This document shows positions 1 to 8,406 of a DNA stretch of 27,211 bases, piece after piece; position 1 is the stretch's first letter, and every line of letters begins with the position of its first letter. The notes under the pieces were generated by a model, which saw only the letters and a program-made list of their open reading frames with translations, was not told where the DNA came from and ran no database searches. Both the position numbers and the translations under genes were made by a program. Origin of the DNA: Deltaproteobacteria bacterium (lineage in GTDB: Bacteria; Desulfobacterota; Syntrophia; Syntrophales; UBA5619); NCBI GenBank assembly GCA_023487865.1, contig JAMDBG010000120.1, forward strand, positions 1-27,211. The letters run 5' to 3'.

Positions 1-167
1 TTCGACATGCTTGAGGAGCCATAGAAACAGAATAGTCTCCGCATAAGCTGGTGACGTTCCCTGATTCAGAAGTACCGGCTCAGAGGAACCATCAGGGATT
101 ATCGTCACAGCCATGTAAAATGGTATTTGTTTGATACACATATGAAAGGCACCTCAAGCATGTCGAA
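1..167. repeat. Short element bounded by 16-bp inverted repeats (MITE/REP-like)
   Basis: The first 16 bases (TTCGACATGCTTGAGG) are repeated as an exact reverse complement at 152-167. Three further bases (gcc) match after one mismatch, so the arms can be read as about 20 bp. The enclosed DNA has no convincing ORF. Size and structure resemble a miniature inverted-repeat element or one of the dispersed repeats with a TTCGACA..CTCAGG core that occur in many environmental bacterial genomes. The family match is from memory, and the left arm may continue outside the window. Confidence 0.6.
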
Positions 168-482
168 AGGGTCGTGACAATCTTCTCCAGAAGAAGACAA
201 TGCATCATCATGCAACAGGAACTTCAATGATGCCATGGCGCAAATCATTGAAGATAAACTTCTTGTGAAAGGATGTGTGTAAATTTTATGATTTAAGTAG
301 AATCTTTACAGCCAATTATTAAAAAAGGATGGGGTGTATCGCGATCTTGATACGTTAGTGGGGATTTGGAATAAGAAGAACGTTACTCACTTTGTAAAAA
401 TTACCTCGTTTTTCAAGGTGATTGACATGAATCTTTAGGAGGCATTCCCTGTCAATGTCCCTGTGGGAAAAACAATCATCCC
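168..482. other. Intergenic region downstream of cas6, no gene seen
   Basis: This A+T-rich stretch lies beyond the 3' end of the cas6 gene. I see no supported ORF, no tRNA and no CRISPR repeat pattern. A weak inverted pair (GTATC..GATAC, near 339-356) is too short to call a terminator, because no T-run follows on the minus strand. Confidence 0.4.
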
Positions 483-1559
483 TCAGATAGGATATAAATC
501 ATAACGTCCGAAACCGAACGTCTTATTTTGACCGATGCCGATATGCAACATGGCAGCCAGCAAACGAATCGTGTCTTGATGAGGGCGACGGATGCGTAGT
601 GTGCCCATTAGACCACGTAGCGGCATCATGTTTCCTTCCTGAACGGATAGCCTGCGTGTTTCATATATCCATTCGTTTTCCAATTCGATCGGTAATGTGC
701 ATAAAGTTGATCTTAGCGCTGGTTTCCCTCCCAGCACTGGTGTTCCGCACCAGAAGACGCCCAATTCTTCGAGGGAGCTTGCCAGCCTCGATACCAGCAG
801 GGCCTCTTGAATCTGCTCTAAATGGCGGATTGTTGAGCGACCGATAACTAGGTCGAGAGGTGAATTCAACCGAATATCCATCCCGCTGTGAAATATTTCT
901 ACTGTCTTATCATTGATAAATTCATATAAATAAATATAGTCCAACCCCTTATCGAAAAACTCTTCCCCAGCGTTCCATACAATCTGTCCGCTACCGTCGG
1001 GATGTAGCTGATGCACGGCATTCACAGAAAAATTGAATCGCAATCTATTTGTCTTGATGCCCTTTTCTCCTGCAAGAGCAAAACCATTGATGAATCCGGC
1101 GATGGCGCGGTGTGCCTCACCGATGACTGTTATCTCGAAGGAAAAACGCCTCCCGCGCTGAATATCGCTAAGCCATGGTGCCCGTAGAGTGAATGGATGG
1201 GGCTTGTATGTCCTGCCTTGGTAAGGGGGCGGCAGGTTAAGTGGGGCGGGACTCAGAAAGATTGTTTTGTAGGCACAGTTGCACCCTTTTGGACACTCCT
1301 TGAGCGCCACCCGCCATAAGGGATCGGGGTGGTTACAGCATTGCTCCTTCAAGGAGTAACCAAAGGCACCCCGCAGAGCAGAGCCAAGAAAGAAAGGAAG
1401 GCCCCTCTTGTCAATTTGACATGTGCAATCAATTATAATGCAATCGAATTTGAGGACAGTCAAATAGATCCGCTTAGATAAAAAAGAGAGGGCGTCGCCG
1501 GCATCGATCTGCGATGCATCTATTTTTTTCAGTGTGAATTCCAATCCCGGTTCTGACAT
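483..1559 (-). CDS. cas6: CRISPR pre-crRNA processing endoribonuclease, Cas6 family
   Basis: This 358-residue protein looks like the Cas6 family that cuts repeat RNA to release mature crRNAs for the effector complex. An N-terminal LGSALRGAF segment (about 58-66) is typical of RAMP folds. It is followed by a Cys-rich stretch (C74, C75, H77, C89, C93, C95) seen in this Cas6 subfamily, possibly metal binding. A C-terminal glycine-rich loop, HIGIGQNKTFGFGR (about 339-352), is the family hallmark. The ATG at 1559 has a modest AAGG upstream and lies 21 nt after the stop of the CARF-HD gene, so it is the last gene of the operon. The catalytic residues of Cas6 are poorly conserved and I cannot assign them. 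Family assignment is firm; the exact processing target (repeat) is not in the window. Confidence 0.88.
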   Translation of the reverse strand: MSEPGLEFTLKKIDASQIDAGDALSFLSKRIYLTVLKFDCIIIDCTCQIDKRGLPFFLGSALRGAFGYSLKEQCCNHPDPLWRVALKECPKGCNCAYKTIFLSPAPLNLPPPYQGRTYKPHPFTLRAPWLSDIQRGRRFSFEITVIGEAHRAIAGFINGFALAGEKGIKTNRLRFNFSVNAVHQLHPDGSGQIVWNAGEEFFDKGLDYIYLYEFINDKTVEIFHSGMDIRLNSPLDLVIGRSTIRHLEQIQEALLVSRLASSLEELGVFWCGTPVLGGKPALRSTLCTLPIELENEWIYETRRLSVQEGNMMPLRGLMGTLRIRRPHQDTIRLLAAMLHIGIGQNKTFGFGRYDLYPI

Positions 1560-1580
1560 ATGCCTTACAATCGCCTGTTA

Positions 1581-3674
1581 CTATGTTGTAGAATCACCAT
1601 AAGTCACCGATAAGCCGGCATGAGACAGGATGTCTTGAATTTTGTCGTATTCTTCCTGCAGCTCGTCGAGACATTTTTGCCTGAATTCATCAACCGTCAT
1701 TTTACGACCGCATATCTCCGAAGGGAATTCATTATATAGGCCTTCATCTATCTTGATGTTGATAAAGAACCGTATTTTATCACCCTGCTCTTCGTTATGG
1801 ATCACAATACGCATGATCGGCAGGTGTTTGGCGTAGTGCTCGCCTTGCAGCTTTTTGAAACGTTTGGCCAAAAGCAACTCGTAGTAAGAACGGATCAGGT
1901 AGGCCTTTGACGAACATGCCTTAGTTTGGTTACAGAGGCGCCCGCGATCCTCACGAGTTTTTTTATTGACCTCCGATGACTGAACCGCTGTTTCAACCGC
2001 CGTCAATTCTTCCGTGGACAGCATCTTGGACGCTTTGAACTCCTCGATTCTGCCGGCCAGTTCCCCGATTTCCCCCTCCAGGGCGCTGAGATGAAATTTC
2101 ACATAGGTCGATCCTCCCGCGCGGGAGTGTTGGACGTCCAAGCTGTCGATGAAGCGCAGCAGGGCAGCAATTCGTAACATTTTGGCGGACTCGATGGGTG
2201 CACCATTGATTTGTACAGCAACCGATACGAGGGGGACCACGCCGTCGCCACTGTCGTAAAAGCCGCATTCTGTAAAAGGGGTATCTTTTATTTCTAGAGG
2301 CATCACCTGCCGGTGATACAGCCCCGCTGTGGCCGGAGCCTCAAGATAGCATTTCCATGCGTCAGTGGGTGTGAGCGTTTCCCATGAAGGCCTTTCTTTG
2401 AGTTCATTATAGATGGGATCAAGAGGATTGCTCCGGCATCCGTCGCGAAGTCGCATATACCCGAGAATGTGGTGAAACTCGCGAATCTCCCCTGGAAATA
2501 GCCTTTCCTTGCCGGAACTCCTCCAAGCAGGCCAGGAGACACTGCCCACCACATGCCCGCAGTCATGGAGCAGGAGGGCGCATAGCAGTGTAAAGAGTTC
2601 TGCGGAAGATAGAAAAGCATCTCCATGTTTTTCATAGCAGGGCAACAGGATCTTCTGGGCAATCCTGAAGAGATCAGTGTGGTGGCGGGAGGCGTGCTCC
2701 ACCATTTCCGGCACGCGATCACCCTTCCAGATGAGATGGTCCAATTCAATGATATCCATGAATTTCGCGCGTAAATCATTATCAAGGTGCGATAACAAGC
2801 CCTTGCTACCGGTTGCCCGCTTCAAGGGAGTCATGTTGGCCTGGACACGGTAGATGTTCCAGAGAAACTCGCCCAACTCAGACATTCTATTTTGCTCGCT
2901 GAACAAGGAACGGAGATTGTCGGGCAGGGATCCAATATCTTTTTTTATCTTCTGGGGATCAGCTCCATCTCCATCTCGGATGTTCTCAATCCGCCAGAGA
3001 TGTTCATCGAAGGCTGCCATATCAGGACCGACGGGCAGGTGGGGTAAGGCCATCGCTTGGTCCGAATCGTCATAGATGTATCGTATCTCCATACTCTGGA
3101 GCAGCCCCGCCAGGGTGACGTAGGGGATCAATGCCTTGTAACCGCCGTTCGGGCAGAGGACAACGGTGAAACCGGCTTCCTTTTTTAATTGGATCTCGTC
3201 ATAGCAATTGTTGAGGAACTCGGGCAGTCCTTTGGTTATGAAAACGGGGTCGTCGGCCAGCCCAAGATACTTGGGACGTATGATACTGCAATCGATGCCG
3301 AGTTTTTCAAGGACATTCCTCAAAGCCTCACTGCAGAAATCGCCTTCCATTGTCCGCGTGGCGATAAGGGTAACGTGATCTCCTTTTTGGGGCTTAGGCT
3401 TTTTCCCATACATGGCGCTCAATTCCGCGCCGTGTTCTTGTTTGGCTGAAGCAGCGCCTTTTATGGAACAAGTCACATCGGCGATAGTGTTTTCTACGTC
3501 ATCAAAATGAATGTTAGGGGTATACGGATCACTTTCCAGGGTTTGTGTATAATTCATATCAGATTTATTTTGTTTCAAGTTCCTTTCGCCAAATTTACTT
3601 TTCGAACTGTTCAAACTGGTACCGACCGTCACGATGAAGGCGTATCGCTTTTCAGACTCAGTTAAACGATCCAT
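1581..3674 (-). CDS. CARF-HD protein, predicted cyclic-oligoadenylate-responsive type III ancillary effector
   Basis: A 697-residue two-part protein. The N-terminal part has CARF-like motifs: TVGTSL at about 16-21 and NGGYKALIPY at about 176-185. This is the pattern of the APE2256/TIGR02619 CARF family that binds cyclic oligoadenylates. The central part (about 320-515) is an HD phosphohydrolase domain: H327 and H331/H332, then LLHDCGH with H370-D371 and H374, then H401/H402, and finally D510 in RFIDSLD. HD enzymes hydrolyse phosphodiesters or phosphomonoesters, so it could be a nuclease, a nucleotidase or a ring nuclease. The region after about 520 is helical with no recognised domain. AAGGAGA precedes the ATG. 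It sits between the Cas7-insertion gene (20-nt gap) and cas6. Since Cas10 here lacks an HD domain, this may be the only HD activity of the locus (inference). Confidence 0.82.
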   Translation of the reverse strand: MDRLTESEKRYAFIVTVGTSLNSSKSKFGERNLKQNKSDMNYTQTLESDPYTPNIHFDDVENTIADVTCSIKGAASAKQEHGAELSAMYGKKPKPQKGDHVTLIATRTMEGDFCSEALRNVLEKLGIDCSIIRPKYLGLADDPVFITKGLPEFLNNCYDEIQLKKEAGFTVVLCPNGGYKALIPYVTLAGLLQSMEIRYIYDDSDQAMALPHLPVGPDMAAFDEHLWRIENIRDGDGADPQKIKKDIGSLPDNLRSLFSEQNRMSELGEFLWNIYRVQANMTPLKRATGSKGLLSHLDNDLRAKFMDIIELDHLIWKGDRVPEMVEHASRHHTDLFRIAQKILLPCYEKHGDAFLSSAELFTLLCALLLHDCGHVVGSVSWPAWRSSGKERLFPGEIREFHHILGYMRLRDGCRSNPLDPIYNELKERPSWETLTPTDAWKCYLEAPATAGLYHRQVMPLEIKDTPFTECGFYDSGDGVVPLVSVAVQINGAPIESAKMLRIAALLRFIDSLDVQHSRAGGSTYVKFHLSALEGEIGELAGRIEEFKASKMLSTEELTAVETAVQSSEVNKKTREDRGRLCNQTKACSSKAYLIRSYYELLLAKRFKKLQGEHYAKHLPIMRIVIHNEEQGDKIRFFINIKIDEGLYNEFPSEICGRKMTVDEFRQKCLDELQEEYDKIQDILSHAGLSVTYGDSTT

Positions 3675-3694
3675 AACGGCTCTCCTTTCCAGAA

Positions 3695-6232
3695 TCAGGC
3701 AGGGATCTCACGAGCGCGTTTCATGGCCTTGGGTCTTTTCGCCGGCAGCTTTGGTTCGTCGGGATGTTTGTTCTCCTCCGGCAGCCAGGAGTATTGCCTG
3801 AAGTTCAGAGGGTAGTAGCGTGCCGAAAAGGCCTGCGGCAGCGTATGGAGCTCCTTGTAGTCCTTGATATGGTCTTGATCGTCAAAGGGCTGGTTGTTGT
3901 GTCGTCCTCGACACCAAGTTTTGAAATCCGTGATCCTTGTTTTCAGTTCCTGTTTCAATACATAGCCTGTGTACTCGTCGTAACCGGCAGTAGGGGTGGT
4001 TAGCGATTCATAACGTTTCTCCGGTTTGAGGAGGGATAGTTTTTCGATCTTTATGGAAATACTCCCCAGACCTCGGGGTTTTCCTTTCCCCAATTTGACG
4101 CCGTGTTCGTAGCTGCCGTCACCGGAGAGGCTGTAGATGAGGGCGCCCAGTTCCTCACCGGTTAGGTTGTCGAAATGGATGCGGCCCGTAAAGCCCGTTC
4201 CGGTTTTCAACGGACTGATCTCCGGTGGCAGTTGTTTTTCTATCAGGTCATGGTATTTATGCCGTTTGTGGATCGACCAGATGCCGTCTGCATCTTCCGC
4301 CTTCTGATGCCAGTAAAATTTGCGTCCCCGCATCTTGGGATCAGTGTCGCTGTAACTGGCAGAAAGCCCATCGCTTTGCCGTGGTTCAAGGTAGAGGGGG
4401 CGGGCCTTGGCCCGCGCCTGGGGGGAGGTGAGGGGAGCCAGTTTAACCTTGAAACCCTGGTTATTCCCCTCTGGTTTGTCCGGCCAATTCGCTTCGTTCG
4501 GATCGACCTCCGGACCCCAGAGTGTTTCGAAGCGAAGGCGGCTGCGGAAAGGATGGCTCACCGTTAGCCCGTTTTGTTTTTTATGATCGGCGGCAAAGCC
4601 GAACATGCGCTCAGCCATGGAAAGAGTCTTGAGAAGTCCCAGGTCTTCGGGTAATAAATAACCGTTGATCAGCTGTTTAATGGAATGTTCTGCCGGCCAG
4701 AGGTAGTTGACGTTCTTGCCGAAGGAGGTGATCTCTGTTTTGTTATCATTGACGGTGAAGTAGATGATATCGCCTTTTTTGAGCTTCAGATCTTCAATGC
4801 ATTTCTCTAATTTAGGAGTCGCAATGCCCTTCTCGGCCTCCTTATATATTGGCTTGGTTTTTTCTTTAGCCCTCTTTGCCATATAGTCGTTGTGATGCTT
4901 CTGGTAATGATCGTGTTTCAGATTCGTTTCATACAGTTCAATCACTTTTTTCGGTAATTTGATTGTGGCCGTGTCGTAGTGGAAGATTTTATATTGATAG
5001 GGTTTTTCTATGGATCTACAGAGCAGCCCTGCTTTGTAATCAATTTGCTTATTGTTGTTGTAGGGTCCACCTGGGTCTGCGGCAGCAATTGGTCTTTTAG
5101 CAATGATTTTCCATTGACCCCCGCTCGCAGGCATCGAACTTGTCGATCTAATATATCCTTCGATGACCTTTGTCACATCGGCATCTCCTATCGGGGGTTT
5201 ATTTATAACCACGCCAACATGGATGATGACGCCTTTTTTTGTGGATATGTTGTAACAGCGCCGCCGATAGGGAATTCGTCTCTGGTAATAATCGCTGTTC
5301 AGAACGCCCATGCGGCTATTGGAGAGAGCCTCGATTTCAGAACGGACCATGCCCTTGACGGATACGCCCGGCACAACGTAACGAATTTCGTCCTTTGCAT
5401 TCGTCATTCGGCAGAACCGGCGAGGCGTGGTCCGCAGGCTTTCGTTGACCTTTGCATCATTTGTGGGCGAAAAGGGAAAGCCTTCGGGAACAAAGAGAGG
5501 CGTAATCGCCTTCGCTGTATATTCCAAAAAACCGGTATGATGATTCAGCAGCCATGCCGCATGATCGGGATGCGGCGACGGATAATTCCATGGAGTTCCT
5601 CCGGGGAGGGAAACAAAGTTATAAGGATTGCGATCGATGTCAGGTTCTGCTCCACCGATGCCGGGCAAATTGGGAGAGAAATGTTTAACAGCAAGGCCAG
5701 GGTTTTCTCCATCATCGGGTTGAGTAATTTGGGTATTTTCCTGGAAAGCCAAGGCCGGATCAGTGACTTGGAAACGTGTATGTTCCTGAACATCCGTTAG
5801 ATCGTCCTTAATCAACATCTTCGGTTCAAAATGGATGAGTAGCGTTTTTATTTTTCCATGCTCTTGAATTTCATCCACATGTGTAACCTTACTCGGCATA
5901 ACAATCTTCTCCTTCTTAGAGGAAACATGGACATGTTGCTTCAATGGATACGGAATGGGCGTGTTGATCTGTGGCGTGATTGGCCGTGGTTCAGGCATCG
6001 CCGGTTCGGGATCGCCGGGCAGCCAGATCAGGTATTTGTTGTCTTGTCCCTGGGCAAGTTGCCCTTGCTGGTTGGTGTGGAATTCCACTGCGATCGATCC
6101 GGCAGCATTGTTCAAGGCGGTCAAAACGCCGTCGGGAAGGCGGTTATTGTTGAATTTCTTATAAAGACGATTGCCCTCTACAACCTGAACTTCTGCGCCC
6201 GTCATTTTTTTTATGGTTCCTTTTCTGCTCAT
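3695..6232 (-). CDS. Large Cas7-type RAMP protein with insertions (TIGR03986-like)
   Basis: An 845-residue RAMP-superfamily subunit of type III-D complexes, expected to line the crRNA backbone. Visible RAMP marks are NPYNFVSLP (about 202-210), PGVSVKGMVRSEIEALSNSRM (about 288-308) and a C-terminal glycine-rich loop, LGKGKPRGLGS (about 714-724). These match the TIGR03986 family as I know it. The first 200 residues are proline-rich and poorly conserved, and a Lys-rich stretch (about 425-490) looks like an insertion. This matches the Cas7-insertion subunit described for type III-Dv. I cannot point to a catalytic Asp with confidence. The start is fixed by AGGAGGGACAC before the ATG, which overlaps the csx19 stop region 9 nt upstream. 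Confidence 0.85.
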   Translation of the reverse strand: MSRKGTIKKMTGAEVQVVEGNRLYKKFNNNRLPDGVLTALNNAAGSIAVEFHTNQQGQLAQGQDNKYLIWLPGDPEPAMPEPRPITPQINTPIPYPLKQHVHVSSKKEKIVMPSKVTHVDEIQEHGKIKTLLIHFEPKMLIKDDLTDVQEHTRFQVTDPALAFQENTQITQPDDGENPGLAVKHFSPNLPGIGGAEPDIDRNPYNFVSLPGGTPWNYPSPHPDHAAWLLNHHTGFLEYTAKAITPLFVPEGFPFSPTNDAKVNESLRTTPRRFCRMTNAKDEIRYVVPGVSVKGMVRSEIEALSNSRMGVLNSDYYQRRIPYRRRCYNISTKKGVIIHVGVVINKPPIGDADVTKVIEGYIRSTSSMPASGGQWKIIAKRPIAAADPGGPYNNNKQIDYKAGLLCRSIEKPYQYKIFHYDTATIKLPKKVIELYETNLKHDHYQKHHNDYMAKRAKEKTKPIYKEAEKGIATPKLEKCIEDLKLKKGDIIYFTVNDNKTEITSFGKNVNYLWPAEHSIKQLINGYLLPEDLGLLKTLSMAERMFGFAADHKKQNGLTVSHPFRSRLRFETLWGPEVDPNEANWPDKPEGNNQGFKVKLAPLTSPQARAKARPLYLEPRQSDGLSASYSDTDPKMRGRKFYWHQKAEDADGIWSIHKRHKYHDLIEKQLPPEISPLKTGTGFTGRIHFDNLTGEELGALIYSLSGDGSYEHGVKLGKGKPRGLGSISIKIEKLSLLKPEKRYESLTTPTAGYDEYTGYVLKQELKTRITDFKTWCRGRHNNQPFDDQDHIKDYKELHTLPQAFSARYYPLNFRQYSWLPEENKHPDEPKLPAKRPKAMKRAREIPA

Positions 6233-6241
6233 GTGTCCCTC

Positions 6242-6793
6242 CTAAAAGGCTATCCTCATAAAGCGATGGGCTGCGATAGCCGGTTGGTTAAGCCAATTCC
6301 TGACGCTTGCTGCGCTGTTGGGCCAGGAGGTCGGTTGCGTCGGCCGATAGAGGGCCACATCGATGTATGCCCGATCATTCTCTCGAGGTTGTCCTTGGAT
6401 AGGGTAGGTCAGCGCGGCCCGGCGGACGGTCGCCTCAAAAAACCGGCCTTTCCCCCATGTTCCGTAAAGATAATAATGATCGCTGATCTTTTCGTATTCC
6501 CCATGTTCGTCTTTGCTATCCTTAATTGTCCACGCCTGAAATGAAGAACCGTCGGCAATCCAGCGAAACTCCATATGTGTGTTGAAAATCCGGCCGGCAA
6601 AGGAAGCCTCCCAGCCTTTCGGCAGGTCCTCGATCCTTTGGAGGATCGGAAAGGAGATGCGGCCGAAACTTTCCAGGATGGCATAGGCAGGAAAGGCAAG
6701 TTTGCAGTCTTGGAACATGGTGATGATTCCATTCCCGGCCAGCCTGGTCTTGTGGTCTTTCAGCAGGGTGCAGCGTTCGACTGGATCGCTCAT
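6242..6793 (-). CDS. csx19: Type III-D CRISPR subunit Csx19 (TIGR03984-like)
   Basis: A 183-residue protein with the layout of Csx19, a small non-RAMP subunit found only with type III-D effectors. The clues are GRIFNTHMEFRW (about 67-78), then HYYLYGTWGKGRFFEATV (about 105-122), a following TYPIQG, and DVALYR near the C-terminus. Together they match the family pattern of an aromatic YYLWG strand followed by an E-A-[RT]-[IV] strand. Its ATG overlaps the stop of the upstream double-Cas7 gene by 4 nt (ATGA) and is preceded by AAGGAGG, so translation is coupled. Its role in the complex is known only structurally from III-Dv; it has no visible catalytic motif. Confidence 0.75.
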   Translation of the reverse strand: MSDPVERCTLLKDHKTRLAGNGIITMFQDCKLAFPAYAILESFGRISFPILQRIEDLPKGWEASFAGRIFNTHMEFRWIADGSSFQAWTIKDSKDEHGEYEKISDHYYLYGTWGKGRFFEATVRRAALTYPIQGQPRENDRAYIDVALYRPTQPTSWPNSAASVRNWLNQPAIAAHRFMRIAF

Positions 6794-8397
6794 TTCGCAC
6801 CTCCTTTTTCATCCGGATTCGGTGGATCCTCGATCGTCCATAGATCTTTTAAATCTTCAAATTTAAAGGTTTTACCCTTCTTTTTTGGCCAGTCCCAGGC
6901 GTTCCTTCCGGTGTGGAGCTGGCGCATATTCCAACCAGGAACAGTCATGGAAAAGGAAAGCCTGTCTGGAATCTCGATGGTGCAGGATTCGATGACTGCG
7001 GTTTTGATGTAACCGTAACCACGTCCGATGCCTGCTCCCGCCCATAGTTGGCCTTCCATGAGATCCCGAAGGAGAAAGGCAAAAAGCCGCAGAGCGGACA
7101 GGACTTCTTCGGTAAAGCGCAGAGTGATCCGATGGTTGAAACGGGGACTCACAAGAGCACTGGTGGAGAATTTAGCACCATCCTCCGCGGCGTGAGTGAT
7201 TCGATCAATGGCAACATGGTCGAAATAGACGGGTTTGTCCGCGGAAACCAATGTGCCGTCCCCGATCTCCAGGAGGGTTTTACGGCCGGCGCCGCCTTGT
7301 TTCTTGATGACACCGAAGAGGCAATCAGCCGCAGGGCTGTTTTTCAGGAGTGGACTGATCGCAACGATGCGTCCGGCTTGCGCCCTTAAGACACCGCGAA
7401 GGCTGCTGCCGGGGAAGTACTTTTCCCCATTATTTTGCCGAGTGGTGATGAAGACCATATCGGCTTCGCTCGCGCCTCTTTCACTGTACTTTGTAAGGTC
7501 CATGGCGTCTTTCGCGATTGTTCCCTCATCGACGGATCTCGGTTTCGGCGGTATCGGCGCCTTGACGATGACCGGGCCTTCGAATTGCAACCTCAGGCTA
7601 AGGTCCAGATAGGCCCAAGGTTTGAGCGTTGCTGCGGCACATTTCCGTGGCGCGATGGGGGATGAAACTGGCGTCGCGGTTGCGGCAGTGGAAGGTGCAA
7701 GTGGAAGAGGTGGGCCGGTCAAGGCAGATACGGCCGCTGTCGGGTTCAAACGTTGATTCAGATAAGCGGCCAAGCCGGAAGGAGTGTTTCTCCGGAAGAC
7801 ATTCACCGGCATTATTTTATCGGAAACTGGAGCCAGACGCCCCAATCCCCATCCTGATTTAGCCCCCATGCGGAGGCGTCCCCGCTGAATGAATTCGACC
7901 GCTTCGCGAAAAAGGAGGTATTCCCTGTCCGCGACGTCATCGCCTTCATAAATGAGGCGCAGTACGTAACCTTGATCGTTTTTCGGCAGGGCCACTTCCA
8001 TATCGAACTTGGCTCCAGTGGCGGCAGCGCCCCAACGGGGTTCGATGGCAACATGGTCCCGGATCTCGTTTTTGGGCATTTCTGGCGGGTAAAGATCGCA
8101 GACGCGCAGGCGGCCTCGAAAATGATCCTTTCGGTTCGTTCTATCCGGACCGAACAACCACTCGCAGTCCTCTTTGGTACAGCCCAAAAGGTTGAATTCC
8201 CGTTCGATATGTCCTCTGAGTGCCCCCCGGACGCTTGCCCCGGGGATGAATGGTTTCCCATTGGTCAGGCGTAGGATTGGGGCATCGGTCAGAAACGCAC
8301 CGGCTTCCCCAGATCCGATATGATAAGGTGTATCAAAGGCGACGGGGATAACGACCTCACAATAAAACGGCAAGCTGCTTCTTTTTGGTAGCGTCAT
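6790..8397 (-). CDS. Double Cas7 (Csm3-like) RAMP protein, Cas7-2x
   Basis: A 535-residue fusion of two Cas7/Csm3 domains that should form two adjacent backbone subunits and two target-RNA cleavage sites. Domain 1 (about 10-195) has D38 in FLTDAPILR, at the position of the catalytic Asp of Csm3, then IPGASVRG (51-58) and a glycine-rich loop, MGAKSGWGLG (177-186). An Ala/Pro/Thr-rich linker spans about 205-260. Domain 2 (about 262-480) has D313 in SEADMVF, then PGSSLRG (329-335) and AGAGIGRGYG (453-462). Both sites appear intact, so two cuts in the target are expected. AGGAGGGG precedes the ATG. It lies 9 nt after the csx10 stop and its stop overlaps the csx19 start. Confidence 0.88.
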   Translation of the reverse strand: MTLPKRSSLPFYCEVVIPVAFDTPYHIGSGEAGAFLTDAPILRLTNGKPFIPGASVRGALRGHIEREFNLLGCTKEDCEWLFGPDRTNRKDHFRGRLRVCDLYPPEMPKNEIRDHVAIEPRWGAAATGAKFDMEVALPKNDQGYVLRLIYEGDDVADREYLLFREAVEFIQRGRLRMGAKSGWGLGRLAPVSDKIMPVNVFRRNTPSGLAAYLNQRLNPTAAVSALTGPPLPLAPSTAATATPVSSPIAPRKCAAATLKPWAYLDLSLRLQFEGPVIVKAPIPPKPRSVDEGTIAKDAMDLTKYSERGASEADMVFITTRQNNGEKYFPGSSLRGVLRAQAGRIVAISPLLKNSPAADCLFGVIKKQGGAGRKTLLEIGDGTLVSADKPVYFDHVAIDRITHAAEDGAKFSTSALVSPRFNHRITLRFTEEVLSALRLFAFLLRDLMEGQLWAGAGIGRGYGYIKTAVIESCTIEIPDRLSFSMTVPGWNMRQLHTGRNAWDWPKKKGKTFKFEDLKDLWTIEDPPNPDEKGGAK

Positions 8398-8406
8398 ATT
8401 CCCCTC

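Noticed and set aside
4979..5800. 273-codon plus-strand frame opposite the Cas7-insertion gene
   Set aside because: Shadow of the RAMP gene; composition rich in Cys, Phe and Arg, without domain signs.
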